Counted from the first letter of the stretch, positions 40,375 to 50,272 are shown. The stretch is DNA of 53,973 nucleotides from JAIVGV01 sp045807785 (GCA_045807785.1 JBJMGS010000199.1:1-53973); one strand, 5' to 3'. Notes: generated from the sequence alone by a model not told the origin. A program made the numbers and translations.

Positions 40375-41484
40375 GGACATTTCAAACGCCGTCGAATCAG
40401 CGTCGAGGAGCGACTGCTCGTTGCGCGTGACGCGGCGCAGGAGGAGCGGCGCGTCGAAGAGTTGCATCAAGCCGTTGACGCAGGCGTAGCGCGGCTCGCT
40501 GACGACGCGCATCGAGAGGCTCGTCTCGCGCTGCAAAAACTCGCCCAGGCCGTCGAGCAACGCGCCGCCGCCGGTGACGAGCACACCCCGCTCGTAGATG
40601 TCGGAGACGACTTCGGGCTGCAAGCCGGAGATCGCCTCGCGCACGCCCTCGGCGATCTTCATCAGGATCGGCTGCGCGATGGCATAGACCTCATCCGCCG
40701 TCACGTCGAGCGCCCCCGGCTTACCCGTCGTCACCTCGCGCCCGCGGACGCTGACCGTGCGCGCCGGGTCGGCGGGCTCAATCGCCGAGCCGAGTTCGAT
40801 CTTCAAACGCTCGGCGGTGGGCGCGCCGATGTTAAGACCCCGGAAGCGGCGCAGCCGTTCCATGATCGCCACGTCGATGTCGTCGCTCCCGACGCGCTCG
40901 GCGCGCGAGTGGATGATCATGCCGAGCGCGACGACCGCGATGTTCGTGCTCGCGCCGCCGAGATCGATGACCGCCGAGGCGCGCTTCTCTTCCACGTCAA
41001 CGCCCGCGCCGATGGCCGAAGCCAGGCCTTCCTCGACCATATAGACGCGCCCGATGTGCGCGTGCCCGGCGGCGGTCAGCAGCGCGCGGTGCTCGACGTG
41101 CGTCACGCCGGAGAGGACACTCATCACGGCGCGGCGGCTGAAGTGCGAGAAGCCACTGCGCGCCGCCTCGACGAAGTGCGAGAGCATCTTCTGCGTGGCG
41201 TCGAAATCCGCCACGACGCCGTCCACGACCGGTCGGACGAGCGTCACTTCTCGCGCCTCACGCCCCTCCATCTCGTGCGCCTCGCGCCCGATGGCGACGA
41301 CCTCGCCCGTCATCTTGTTGATGGCGACGACCGACGGCTCGTCCACGACGACGCCGCGCCCGCGCACGGCGATGACCGTGCTCGCCGAGCCCATGTCAAT
41401 CGCCATCGAGTCGGAGACGAGATCGCGCAGCGTCTGGAAGTGCCAGAATGAGTTCGTCCGCCGCTTGTAGGTACGTCGCAGCAT
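40372..41484 (-). CDS. mreB: Rod shape-determining protein, MreB-like actin homologue
   Basis: 370 residues from ATG 41484 (MLRRTYKRRTNS); the open frame extends further up but that part is noncoding. Actin-fold motifs: MAIDMGSASTVIAVRGRGVVVDEPSVVA (phosphate 1), DLGGASTNIAVVALG (phosphate 2) and VLVTGGGALLDGLGEFL. It polymerises under the membrane and guides lateral wall synthesis. It is a little longer than typical MreB because of its N-terminus, and diverges from zapA. No mreC or mreD lies beside it, which is unusual; a second MreB or an MreB-like paralogue cannot be excluded. Confidence 0.85.
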   Translation of the reverse strand: MLRRTYKRRTNSFWHFQTLRDLVSDSMAIDMGSASTVIAVRGRGVVVDEPSVVAINKMTGEVVAIGREAHEMEGREAREVTLVRPVVDGVVADFDATQKMLSHFVEAARSGFSHFSRRAVMSVLSGVTHVEHRALLTAAGHAHIGRVYMVEEGLASAIGAGVDVEEKRASAVIDLGGASTNIAVVALGMIIHSRAERVGSDDIDVAIMERLRRFRGLNIGAPTAERLKIELGSAIEPADPARTVSVRGREVTTGKPGALDVTADEVYAIAQPILMKIAEGVREAISGLQPEVVSDIYERGVLVTGGGALLDGLGEFLQRETSLSMRVVSEPRYACVNGLMQLFDAPLLLRRVTRNEQSLLDADSTAFEMS

Positions 41485-41650
41485 AAAAGTTTTCGGCGCT
41501 CTGCCTCGGAAGCCGCCTCTCGATTCAAATGTTAGGTAGCGTTGGGCACATCTTAACACGCGGCGGGGCGGGGCGAGAAAAACCGCTGCCGAGATTCGCG
41601 GCAGTCGTGAGATAATAGCCGCCCAGAACCTGACCCCGCGGTGAGAAAAT

Positions 41651-42496
41651 ATGGCAGACCAGAGCGGCGCCCGCAAACCGCCCGCGCCGGTACAGATCAC
41701 GGTCTTCAACCAGACCTACAAGGTCGTCGCCACGGACGGCGGCGAGCGCGCGGCGCGCGTGGCGCATCTCGTTGACGCGCGGATGCGCGAGATCGCCTCG
41801 CACATCACCACGCACGAGGTGTCGCGGATCGCCGTGCTGGCGGCGCTCGGCATCGCCGACGATCTGCTCTCGCTGCAAGAGGCGCGCGGGGCCCAAACTG
41901 AAGCGCCGCGCGAAGCGGCCGCCGCGCCCGCAGAGGAAGTGGCCGCCCCGCGGGTTGACGATGCGGACACGCGGTCGGCGGAGACACCGTCGCCTGCGCG
42001 TGTCTCCTGGTTCGAGTCAGTCTTCGACGACGAACTCGGATCGCCGCAGCGGCGCGCGGGGAGGATGAGCAACGAAGTCGCCGGGCGATTACAGTCCGCA
42101 CGACAGCCCGGCGAGGCGGTGCCGAACGCGGAGCGCAGCCGGGCGGTCGCGGACGACTGGACGCCGCGCGACGTGAGAAGGAGGGAGCGCGTGATGACGG
42201 ATCAGAATAGACACAGGCACGACGAGAAAGCCGAGCGGATTCTCCGCTGGCTCCAGGAGCACCGCGACGAGTTCGAGAGTTCCGGCGTGAGCGAGAATTC
42301 GCTGGCTGCCGCAGTGGGACTCTCGCAAGACGAAGTGACGGAAGCGGTCGATCACCTTGAGAACCGCGAAGCCGTCGCGCGACTCCCGCAGCACGGCGCC
42401 GGGGCGCAGGGCTTTCTGCTGGAGCCCGCGCGCGGCTGGGCTGACATCTGCGAAGAGTTGGGCAGCGGCGCCGCGGCGGGCGAGGCGACGACCTGA
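41651..42496 (+). CDS. ZapA-like division protein fused to a C-terminal winged-helix domain
   Basis: 281 residues in one frame. Residues about 10-85 match ZapA (ITVFNQTYKVVATDGGERAARVAHLVDARM, VSRIAVLAALGIADDLLSLQEA), which bundles FtsZ filaments. A linker (about 90-180) precedes a winged-helix-like region (ERILRWLQEHRDEFESSG, ENSLAAAVGLSQDEVTEAVDHL). Between the two, AAGGAGG (42178-42184) lies 9 nt before an in-frame ATG (42194), an ideal internal start that could yield the C-terminal part alone. It diverges from mreB, consistent with a division role. Confidence 0.75.
   Translation: MADQSGARKPPAPVQITVFNQTYKVVATDGGERAARVAHLVDARMREIASHITTHEVSRIAVLAALGIADDLLSLQEARGAQTEAPREAAAAPAEEVAAPRVDDADTRSAETPSPARVSWFESVFDDELGSPQRRAGRMSNEVAGRLQSARQPGEAVPNAERSRAVADDWTPRDVRRRERVMTDQNRHRHDEKAERILRWLQEHRDEFESSGVSENSLAAAVGLSQDEVTEAVDHLENREAVARLPQHGAGAQGFLLEPARGWADICEELGSGAAAGEATT
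42178..42196 (+). promoter_or_regulatory. Internal ribosome binding site and ATG inside the ZapA-like gene
   Basis: AAGGAGG followed by 9 nt and ATG (42194-42196), in frame with the host gene. It is the best Shine-Dalgarno in the neighbourhood and would produce a 100-residue winged-helix protein. Confidence 0.55.
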
Positions 42497-42570
42497 GCCG
42501 TCCGGGCGGCGAACACGACGCGGCGGCGGGGCGGGCCGAAACGAGCCCGCCGCCCGCACAAGGGCAGACT

Positions 42571-44541
42571 GTGAAGAGCACGGACTTGACGATCCCCACC
42601 GGGGCAGTCTCCACCCCGGCGGCGAGCCGCTGGCGCTCGGTCGTGTTGCGCTACTTCCTCGCGGCGGCGTCGTTCGTGCTGGTGCTGCTCCTCGACATCT
42701 GGGTCAACCGCGCGTTCAACCTGAAGCTCGACCCGACCCTCCTCATCCTCAGCATCATGATCGCGAGCGCGTGGTATCTGGGGCGCGGCCCCGGCCTGCT
42801 CGTCGCCTTCGCGTTCGAGCTGGCGATAGACTACTTCGCGCGCCCGCACACGTTCGGCGCGTGGGTCGTCGTCCTCAACCGCACGCTCCTCTTCGCCAGC
42901 GTCGTCTGGTTCGCCAGCTCGCGGCGCGGGGCGGAGCGCCGGCTCCGGCAGCAGCGCGAGTGGCTGCAAGTCACGCTCTCCAGCATCGGCGACGCCGTCA
43001 TCGCGACCGACCTCGACGGCTCGATCAACTTCATCAACCCCGCCGCCGAAGCCCTGACCGGCTGGACGACCGCCCAGGCCGCAGGCCAGCCGCTCGCCGA
43101 AGTCTTCCGCCTGCGCGACGACGCGACGCACGAGGACGCAGCGAGCGGCGCGCTCTCCGTCATCAAGCAGGGGAACGGCGACAAAGGGTTCGCCAACCAC
43201 ACCGTCCTCGTCACGCGGGACGGCGGCGAAGTTCCCGTCGAAGAGCACGCCACGCCGATCCGTGACGCGGACGGCAACGCGGTCGGCGTCATCGTCGTCT
43301 TTCGCGACGTGAGCGAGCGCCGACGCGCCGACGAAGAGCGCGAGCAACTGCTCGAACGTGAACGCGCGGCGCGCGGCGAGGCTGAAGCGTCCGACCGTCT
43401 GAAGGACGAATTTCTCGCCACCGTCTCGCACGAACTGCGCACGCCCCTGACCTCGATTCTCGGCTGGGCGTCCATCCTCAACAACCACGGCGCGCGCACC
43501 GAGGACGAGCTGCGCAGCGGGCTCGGCTCCATCGAGCGCAATGCGCGCGCGCAGGCGCAGATCGTCGGCGACATCCTCGACGTCTCGCGCATCATCACGG
43601 GCAAGCTCCACATCGACCCGCGCCCCATCGAACTGGCCGCGCTCATCCAATCGGCGGTGGACACCATGCGCCCGGCGGCGCAAGCCAAAGCCATCAGGCT
43701 CTCAACCTCGCTCGACCCGACAGCCGGCTTTGTCTTGGGCGACCCGGCGCGCGTGCAGCAGATCGTCTGGAACCTCGTCTCGAACGCGATCAAGTTCACG
43801 CCCAAAAACGGGAGCGTCGAGGTGCGACTCGCGCGCGTCGGTCAGTACGTCGAGGTGAGCGCGAAGGACGATGGCATGGGCATCAGCCCGCAGTTTTTGC
43901 CCCACGTCTTCGAGCGGTTTCGTCAGGCCGACTCTTCCAAGACGCGCACGCACGGCGGTCTCGGGCTCGGACTCGCCATCGTGCGCCACCTGGTCGAGCT
44001 GCACGGCGGCACGGTCACGGCTGAGAGCGCAGGCGAGGGACGCGGCGCGCTGTTCACCGTGCGACTACCGCGCGCGACCGTGATCGCGTCTTCCGGCGCG
44101 GCGGCTCACGAGTTGAGTCCGGCGGCGGGGGCAAGCCTCATCGCGGCGGGTGCGCCCGATCTGTCGGCGTTGCGCGTGCTCGTGGTTGACGACGAGCCGG
44201 ACACGCTCGACTTCTTGCGGACGGCGCTCAGCCAGTACGGGGCTGAAGTCTTCACCGCCGCTTCGAGCGCCGAAGCGCTGTCGGCTCTGCCGCGCTGGAA
44301 GCCAGACGTGCTGGTCTCCGATCTGGGGATGCCGCGGGAGGACGGCTTCGCGCTGATTGGCAAGGTGCGCGCCCTCACAAGCGATCAGTGCGGCGACATC
44401 CCGGCGGCGGCGCTGACGGCTTACGTCCGCGACGAGGATCGCGCACGCGCGCTCGACGCCGGTTACCAGGCGCACGTCCCGAAGCCCGTCGATCCGTCCG
44501 CCCTCGCGCGCGTCGTGGCGAAGCTGGCGGGGCGAAACTGA
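42571..44541 (+). CDS. Hybrid sensor histidine kinase (membrane, PAS, HisKA, HATPase, receiver)
   Basis: 656 residues, GTG start with AAGGG upstream. Residues 25-115 hold three or four membrane spans (MASE/KdpD-DUF4118-like). PAS domain about 128-250 (IGDAVIATDLDGSINFINPA). HisKA with His287 (FLATVSHELRTPLTS), HATPase with WNLVSNAIKFTP and GLGLGLAIVRHL. C-terminal receiver about 535-650 with VLVVDDEPD and the phosphoacceptor in VLVSDLGMPRED. All phosphotransfer residues are present. It should autophosphorylate and pass phosphate to its own receiver or another protein. No dedicated response regulator with DNA-binding domain is adjacent. Confidence 0.92.
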   Translation: MKSTDLTIPTGAVSTPAASRWRSVVLRYFLAAASFVLVLLLDIWVNRAFNLKLDPTLLILSIMIASAWYLGRGPGLLVAFAFELAIDYFARPHTFGAWVVVLNRTLLFASVVWFASSRRGAERRLRQQREWLQVTLSSIGDAVIATDLDGSINFINPAAEALTGWTTAQAAGQPLAEVFRLRDDATHEDAASGALSVIKQGNGDKGFANHTVLVTRDGGEVPVEEHATPIRDADGNAVGVIVVFRDVSERRRADEEREQLLERERAARGEAEASDRLKDEFLATVSHELRTPLTSILGWASILNNHGARTEDELRSGLGSIERNARAQAQIVGDILDVSRIITGKLHIDPRPIELAALIQSAVDTMRPAAQAKAIRLSTSLDPTAGFVLGDPARVQQIVWNLVSNAIKFTPKNGSVEVRLARVGQYVEVSAKDDGMGISPQFLPHVFERFRQADSSKTRTHGGLGLGLAIVRHLVELHGGTVTAESAGEGRGALFTVRLPRATVIASSGAAAHELSPAAGASLIAAGAPDLSALRVLVVDDEPDTLDFLRTALSQYGAEVFTAASSAEALSALPRWKPDVLVSDLGMPREDGFALIGKVRALTSDQCGDIPAAALTAYVRDEDRARALDAGYQAHVPKPVDPSALARVVAKLAGRN

Positions 44542-44728
44542 GCCGGAGAAAATTTCCCACGCCCGCGTGCCACTTCTTAACGCTTCCTTAACATCCACGC
44601 TATATCTTGTTCAGGCGCGAGCGACAACCGACTGCCTGCTCTTCCGTCGCAAGCCGGGCGAGCGTGCCACACGGAAGACGCGCACGCGCCAGCTTTCGAC
44701 CTTCACTCGTCAGTAGAAAGGATTCAAC

Positions 44729-46507
44729 ATGCTCGGACTCTCCACACGCCCCATCGCCATCTGCCTCTTCGCCCTCGCGCTCTGCCTGTCCGCACGCGCA
44801 CAGACGACCGCACCCGACGCGAACAACGTCGCGACGACGACGCCCGCGTCGGGTAGCAACAATGCCGACCCGGCCACGCTCGACGCCGTGCAGCGGCAGT
44901 TGCGCGAGCAGCAGGCGGAGATCGAGCGCCTGCGCGCCACGCTCGCCGAGCAGTCGAAGGCGATCAATGAGTTGCTCTCGCGCGCGGCGCCGCCGCCGAA
45001 CAACATGACGGCGAACGCGGCGGGCGTCCGCGAGGCGACTTACACGGTTGACGGCGTCGCGCCGACCGACGTGCTCGCCGCGCAGGGTCAGGGCGGCGCG
45101 GCGGCGAAGAACCCGCAGACCGAGCAGACGCTTGAGTCGCGTGTGGGCGCGCTCGAAGTGCAGTCGAAGAAGTCCGGCGAGACGCTGTCGAAGCTCGGCG
45201 CGATCACCTTCAGCGGCGATCTGCGTTTGCGCTACGAGACGCAGTTCGGTCTCCTGAACTCGCTCGCCAACGCCGACAATCCGGCCATCGTCGGCAACGA
45301 GCTCTCGTCGCGCAGCCGTGCCAGAGTCCGCGCGCGCTTCGCCCTGAACGGTCAGATCGGCAAGCGCTTCGAGTGGGGCTTGCGCCTCGCCACGGGCACC
45401 ACGCCCGACGTCATCAGCACCAACCAGACCTTGACGGACTTCTTCGGTCGCAAGTCCTTCGCCCTCGATCAGGCCTACATCTCCTACAAGCCTTCGCGCA
45501 TGCCGGGCCTGCGCGTGCAGGCGGGCAAGTTCGCCACGCCGTGGCTCTTCACCGAGATGACCATCGATAACGACATCTCGCTCGAAGGCCTGAACGAGAC
45601 CTACACGCGCGATCTGAAACACTCCGGCGCGCTCAAGAACCTGGCCTTCGTCGCGTGGCAGTTGCCGATGCTCGAGCGCGCGCCGGGCTTTGTCCTCGCT
45701 GCGAATGGTGGACTGGACGCGGAAGCCTCGCGCCGCGCGGGGCGCGATCTCGCGCTCTACGGCGCGCAGGCGCGGGCGCGCCTTGATCTCGACAAGCACA
45801 CGTCGCTCACCATAGCCGCCGCCGATCTCAACTTCAACGGCACGCAGCTCATCACGCCCGCGCAGGTCTTCGGCGCGAACCTGCAAGTGCCCGTCACCGT
45901 CACGATCCCGGCGACGGCGACCACCCCGGCGCAGACCGTCACGACCACCGTCAACATCCCGCGTGACTTTCTCGTCAACGGCAGCAGCCTCGGCCTCTCC
46001 GTCGGCAGCACGAACGCGACGAACCGCGATGGTCACCTCTCTTCGGGCTACAACATCGTCGATCTCCTCGGTCGGCTCGAATGGACGGGAAGCAAGCGCT
46101 TCCCCGTCACGCTGCTCTTCGACTACGTGACGAACACGCAGGTGCGCGACGTGGTGTCTGCGACGGGGCGCGTGCTTGCTAATCATGAGAGCAACGGCTA
46201 CTGGGCGGAGTTTCAGGTGGGCAAGACGCGCGAGCGCGGGGACGTGCTCTTCAACTACACCTTCACGCGCATTGAAAAGGACGCCGTGCTCTCGCCCTTC
46301 AACTTCTCCGACCTCGTGCAATCCACGGACGTGCGCGCGCACCGCTTCATCGCCTCTTACGCCGCTGACCCGCGCGTCACGCTCTCTTTGACCGCCATCG
46401 TCTCCGAGCGTCCCAACGGCCTGCTCGGCGCGTTCGGCGCGACACCCGCCGGCTCGCTCAACCGCGCGACGACGCGCCTGCAATTCGACACGCTGTTCCG
46501 CTTCTGA
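44729..46507 (+). CDS. Putative outer-membrane porin
   Basis: 592 residues; AAAGGA precedes the ATG. Signal peptide 1-24 (CLFALALCLSARAQ). Residues about 50-85 form a coiled coil (LDAVQRQLREQQAEIERLRA) as in porins that trimerise or anchor to peptidoglycan. The rest is beta-barrel-like with alternating hydrophobic residues (ITFSGDLRLRYETQ, FEWGLRLATGTTP, FALDQAYISYKPS, LLFDYVTNTQV), ending on an aromatic (LFRF) as outer-membrane barrels do. It matches the putative porin type of Acidobacteriota. Solute not known. A bidirectional terminator follows. Confidence 0.87.
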   Translation: MLGLSTRPIAICLFALALCLSARAQTTAPDANNVATTTPASGSNNADPATLDAVQRQLREQQAEIERLRATLAEQSKAINELLSRAAPPPNNMTANAAGVREATYTVDGVAPTDVLAAQGQGGAAAKNPQTEQTLESRVGALEVQSKKSGETLSKLGAITFSGDLRLRYETQFGLLNSLANADNPAIVGNELSSRSRARVRARFALNGQIGKRFEWGLRLATGTTPDVISTNQTLTDFFGRKSFALDQAYISYKPSRMPGLRVQAGKFATPWLFTEMTIDNDISLEGLNETYTRDLKHSGALKNLAFVAWQLPMLERAPGFVLAANGGLDAEASRRAGRDLALYGAQARARLDLDKHTSLTIAAADLNFNGTQLITPAQVFGANLQVPVTVTIPATATTPAQTVTTTVNIPRDFLVNGSSLGLSVGSTNATNRDGHLSSGYNIVDLLGRLEWTGSKRFPVTLLFDYVTNTQVRDVVSATGRVLANHESNGYWAEFQVGKTRERGDVLFNYTFTRIEKDAVLSPFNFSDLVQSTDVRAHRFIASYAADPRVTLSLTAIVSERPNGLLGAFGATPAGSLNRATTRLQFDTLFRF

Positions 46508-46561
46508 ACCGGCGCGCTAGACGCCGCGAAGCGCGGGCGACTTCGCCGTCGGGCACACGCC

Positions 46562-46602
46562 AAAAGACCGTGCGAGGCATTTGCAGCCTCGCACGGTCTT
46601 TT
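46562..46602. terminator. Bidirectional intrinsic terminator between converging genes
   Basis: AAAAGACCGTGCGAGGC (46562-46578) pairs perfectly over 17 bp with GCCTCGCACGGTCTTTT (46586-46602) around a 7-nt loop. A-tract on one side and T-tract on the other serve both the porin (+) and the TolB-like gene (-). Confidence 0.92.
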
Positions 46603-46639
46603 CGGTGTGTTCAGTGATGCGCGGATGCGCGCTTCAGCG

Positions 46640-49216
46640 TCAGTTGATGCGGAAGCGCGGCGCGGTATCCGCCGGGCGGCTCGGGATGCTGCTGGCGATG
46701 ACGGTGATCGATACGTCGCCCGCGCCCGCGAGCGTCGCGGGCAGGGTGAAGTCGATGGTGAAGACGCCCGGCATGTCGGTCGCCTGCGCGTCGCGCGGGA
46801 TGGCGTCACCCGTCAGATCGACGGTCGTGTTGTCGCCCTTGGTGAGCCGCACGGTGATCGCGCCCTTGGCAACGCCGCGCACGCCCGTCAACACGACGCG
46901 CAGCACCGTCGGCGCGGTCACGCTCGTGCCGGAACTGTTGACGAAGGTCGTCGTGACGTTGAACGGCTCGGAGGTGCCGACCGCCAGCAGCGGGTTCGTC
47001 ACGTTCGTGACGGCGGCACGACCGCCCGCGCCGCCCGTCGAGGAGAAGATGTCTGGCTGCGCCGCGATGACTTGCAGCGTGCTGCGGACGGTGCGCACGC
47101 CGCCCGTCTCGCGGATGTTGATCGTCACCGGGTACGTGCTCGACCCCGTCTGCGCGACGAGTCCCGGCGGGACGACGAACTGAATCTCACTCGCCGAGAC
47201 GAAGTAGAGACCCGCCGCCGCGCCGTTGATCGAGAGCGAGACGCCGTTCAGCTCGACGGGGAGCGTCGGGCGGTGCGCCGATTCGGAAGCCGCGTCGCAG
47301 CCCGGAGTGTCAGCCGGGCAGACGCCCTGCGAAGTCGCCGAGAAGGTGATCGAGGAACTGGTCGTGCGCACGATGCCGAGCATCCCCGGCGCGAGCCCCG
47401 TCACCGGGGGCGTGCTCGGCGTGGGCGAGGGCGTCGGCGTCGGCGAAGCGGCGGGAGTTATCACGTCACGCCGGGTCGCGCCCGTGAAAAAGGCGAGCGC
47501 GCTCGAAGCTGCGGGCACGTCGGCGGTCGAAGGCGCGGGCGGCGTGAGCAGGTAGTAAGCCTCGTTCGCCTGATCGGAGTTGCCGGTGCCAAACTCGTAG
47601 GCGGCGAGGCTGAAGGCGAGCCGCTCCTGCGTGTTGCTCAAATACGGCTGCATCGTGCCGCCGGCGTCGTTGCCCGTCAGATTCGTCAGCCGCGTAACGG
47701 AGGTCGCCGTGCTGCCGGAGGCGGGCACGGTCGCCGAGAAGATTTGCTTGAGGCGTGCGGGGTTGAGCCCCGCCGCGTCGGCTTGCGCGACGCGCGTGCC
47801 GTCCGCCTTCAGGTTCAGGTTGGAGGTGAAAAAGACGCGGCTGTTGTCGCCGGCGAAGGTCGGGAAGCGCAGCACGTCCTCGAACTCCGCGCCCGTGCCC
47901 GTCGAGACGGCACGCGGCCCGACCTGCGTGAACGAATCGGCTGAGATGTTATAGACGAAGATGGCGTTGTTCGTCTCGTTCGTCGTGCTGTTGTCGGCTT
48001 TCGGATCGGCAGCGACCGACTCGAAGGCGACGAGGTTGCCGTCGCGGCTCAGGCGCCGACCGGGGTTGAGGTAGTTGACCACGTCAGCCGGTATCTGCCG
48101 CTTCGTGCGCGTCGCCTGCCGCATCGAAGTGACGGTCGCGCCGTTGTAGCTGGCGACGAAGAGTTCGTTGTCACCGTCGGAGTTCGCCGCGGCGACGTTC
48201 GAGGCGGCGTCCGTCGAGTTGGTGAAGCGCAAGTCTTTCGCGTTCGAGGTGAAGGCGATGGTGGCGTTGGTCGCGCCGCTCCCCGAAATGTTCGGGTTGT
48301 CCGCGAAGACGAGCAGGTTCTGATCGAGCGACGTGACGGTGATCTGGGAGATGGAGCCGCCGCCCACGTTGTTATAGACGAAAATTTCGGGGCTGCCGTC
48401 CGCGTTGAGCCTGCCGAGGTTGAGCGACTGAAGGTTGCGCGTCGAGACGAAGACGACGCGCGAGCCGTCGTCGTTGATCTGCGCGGCGCGGTTGTCGTCG
48501 GCGACGAAGGGGATGCTCGTGCTCGTGCCGGCGCGGGGCAAGCTGCTCGCCGGGGTGTTGGTCGCGCGCGTGAAAGCGCTGACGCCGCCGACGGTGCCCT
48601 GGCGCAAATCCTGGTAGGCGGGCGTCGTGCCGCTCGTCAGATCGGCTGCGCCTACGTCCGGGATACGGTAGAGGAAAACCTCCTGATTGCCGTCCGCCTT
48701 GAGCGCGTCCTCGTTCGTCTGCACGTCGCCGTCGAAGCTGAACGGCGACGACGAGTTGTCGTTCTGGTTGAACGCGTTCGAGCTGAAGACGATCCACTTG
48801 CCGTCGCGGCTGATCATCGGGCGGTTGTTGCTCACCTCGACCTGAATGTTCGGGCTGAGGAAACGCGTGGCGATGGCGAGCGTGGCGTCCTTGAGCGCGC
48901 TCTTCGTGTCGGTGATCTGGAAGATGCGGCGCTGCGCGAAGTCGAAGAGGAAGATTTCCCGGTTGCCGTCGGCGTTGTTGGGCGACTTGGTGGTGGCGGT
49001 CTGTCCCGGCGGCAACGTGGCGATGTCGCCGTTCGACTCGATGACCACAAAGCGACCGTCGCCGCTGATGTCGCGCGCGAACGAGTCCACGAGGCTCGAA
49101 GTGATCTGCGTGACTGAAGGGTCGGGCGTGGGCGAAGGCGTCTGCGCGCGCAAACCGGCGGCGCAGAGACAGACGAGGACGAGCGCGAAAAATGGCAGGC
49201 GAAGAGCTTGTTTCAC
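46640..49216 (-). CDS. Secreted TolB/PD40-like repeat protein with Solibacter-type C-terminal domain
   Basis: The GTG at 49216 is chosen: GGAG 9 nt upstream and an immediate signal peptide (VKQALRLPFFALVLVCLCAAGLRAQ); the frame runs on to 49324 without one. 858 residues. The main body holds WD/PD40-type beta-propeller blades (SGDGRFVVIESNGDI, SRDGKWIVFSSNAFN, NDDGSRVVFVSTRNL, DNSRVFFTSNLNLKADG). A Pro/Thr-rich linker (SPTPTPSPTPSTPP) leads to a C-terminal Ig-like domain close to TIGR03437 (GLYFVSASEIQFVVPPGL), typical of Acidobacteriota. Probably exported to the periplasm or surface; binding or structural role. Confidence 0.85.
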   Translation of the reverse strand: MKQALRLPFFALVLVCLCAAGLRAQTPSPTPDPSVTQITSSLVDSFARDISGDGRFVVIESNGDIATLPPGQTATTKSPNNADGNREIFLFDFAQRRIFQITDTKSALKDATLAIATRFLSPNIQVEVSNNRPMISRDGKWIVFSSNAFNQNDNSSSPFSFDGDVQTNEDALKADGNQEVFLYRIPDVGAADLTSGTTPAYQDLRQGTVGGVSAFTRATNTPASSLPRAGTSTSIPFVADDNRAAQINDDGSRVVFVSTRNLQSLNLGRLNADGSPEIFVYNNVGGGSISQITVTSLDQNLLVFADNPNISGSGATNATIAFTSNAKDLRFTNSTDAASNVAAANSDGDNELFVASYNGATVTSMRQATRTKRQIPADVVNYLNPGRRLSRDGNLVAFESVAADPKADNSTTNETNNAIFVYNISADSFTQVGPRAVSTGTGAEFEDVLRFPTFAGDNSRVFFTSNLNLKADGTRVAQADAAGLNPARLKQIFSATVPASGSTATSVTRLTNLTGNDAGGTMQPYLSNTQERLAFSLAAYEFGTGNSDQANEAYYLLTPPAPSTADVPAASSALAFFTGATRRDVITPAASPTPTPSPTPSTPPVTGLAPGMLGIVRTTSSSITFSATSQGVCPADTPGCDAASESAHRPTLPVELNGVSLSINGAAAGLYFVSASEIQFVVPPGLVAQTGSSTYPVTINIRETGGVRTVRSTLQVIAAQPDIFSSTGGAGGRAAVTNVTNPLLAVGTSEPFNVTTTFVNSSGTSVTAPTVLRVVLTGVRGVAKGAITVRLTKGDNTTVDLTGDAIPRDAQATDMPGVFTIDFTLPATLAGAGDVSITVIASSIPSRPADTAPRFRIN

Positions 49217-49433
49217 CGGAAAAATCTCCAAACGAAGACCCTTAGAACTGGATGAGAAACGCTTCAAGAAATCGCCCTCGGCGGGCGCGCGCCGCGCTTT
49301 GTAGGAGAGACCGCGCGCGGACAAATCGGAACCGGTATTCTAAGGTAACCCTCGCAACAGGGCAAGTTGATCAGACGCCAATCTGATGAGCCGAATCGCG
49401 CCCCGCGTTGGCTGAGCCGCCCGCCTCGCCCCC

Positions 49434-50267
49434 TTAAATCACGTCGGCGAAATTCTTCCGCGTCTTGGCGAACCACCAGTAGCCGAAGACGAAGAGCAGG
49501 AGGGCGAACCCGGCGAAGAAGGCCAGCCCGCGCCACTCCGGCGGCGACGCTTCGAGGATCACGAGCCGGTAGTTGCGCACGAGCCCGGTGAAGGGGTTGA
49601 GGTTAACGAACGGGCGGTAGGCGGCGGGCACGACCGCCTCCGGATAGATGATCGGCGTCAGGAAGAACCACGCCGTCACCACCAGTGTGATGATCTGCGG
49701 CGTGTCGCGCAAAAACACGCCGAGCGCGGCGACGAACCACGCCGCGCCGAGGGTGGCGACCAGTTGCGGCACGATGAGCAGCGGCAGCCAGAGCAGGTTC
49801 GCGCCCGGTCGATGGTGCGTGAGCAGTGCGGCGATGAGAAGGGCGACCGTGCCGAACAACTGGTTCGCCAGCGCCACGAGCGTCAGCGAGATGGGCAGGG
49901 TTTCGAGCGGGAAGACGACCCGCTTAACGAGGTTCGCGCGCGTGACGATGACGTTCGAGGAGAGCATGATCCCCTCCTGAAACGCCGTCCACGGCAGCAG
50001 GCCGCAGAAGAGGTACACGGCGTAGTCCCACTTCGAGCCGCTCGCGCCGAACTGCGCGCCGAAGATGCCGGAGAAGATGAACGTGTAGATGGAGAGCATG
50101 ACGATGGGCGTCAGCACCCCCCAGGCGGTGCCGAGCGCCGAGCCGCGGTAGCGCGCCGCCAGTTCGCGCCGCGCCAGCAGCAGGATCAGGGCGCGGCGAC
50201 GCGGCAACTCCAGCAGCGGTCGCCACACCGCGCGCCGCGCCTCTTGGGCTGAGATCATGCTCGACAT
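49434..50267 (-). CDS. Polysaccharide-type ABC transporter permease (Wzm-like)
   Basis: 277 residues, ABC-2 fold with six membrane spans. The N-terminal LARRELAARYRGSALGTAWG and the LKRVVFPLETLPISL loop are typical of O-antigen or teichoic-acid exporters. The likely ATPase is encoded divergently from 50297. Together they would export a lipid-linked polysaccharide. The stop codon is 217 bp from the end of the TolB-like gene, in a stretch with no other feature seen. Confidence 0.9.
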   Translation of the reverse strand: MSSMISAQEARRAVWRPLLELPRRRALILLLARRELAARYRGSALGTAWGVLTPIVMLSIYTFIFSGIFGAQFGASGSKWDYAVYLFCGLLPWTAFQEGIMLSSNVIVTRANLVKRVVFPLETLPISLTLVALANQLFGTVALLIAALLTHHRPGANLLWLPLLIVPQLVATLGAAWFVAALGVFLRDTPQIITLVVTAWFFLTPIIYPEAVVPAAYRPFVNLNPFTGLVRNYRLVILEASPPEWRGLAFFAGFALLLFVFGYWWFAKTRKNFADVI

Positions 50268-50272
50268 TCTCG

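Noticed and set aside
42352..43683. 443-residue frame opposite the histidine kinase
   Set aside because: Shadow of the kinase; product is Arg/Glu/Asp-rich without motifs.
44600..46483. 627-residue open frame on the minus strand opposite the porin
   Set aside because: It is a GC-rich shadow of the porin gene: no start signal, Arg/Glu/Ala-rich composition, no family motif, while the plus strand encodes a signal peptide and a barrel.
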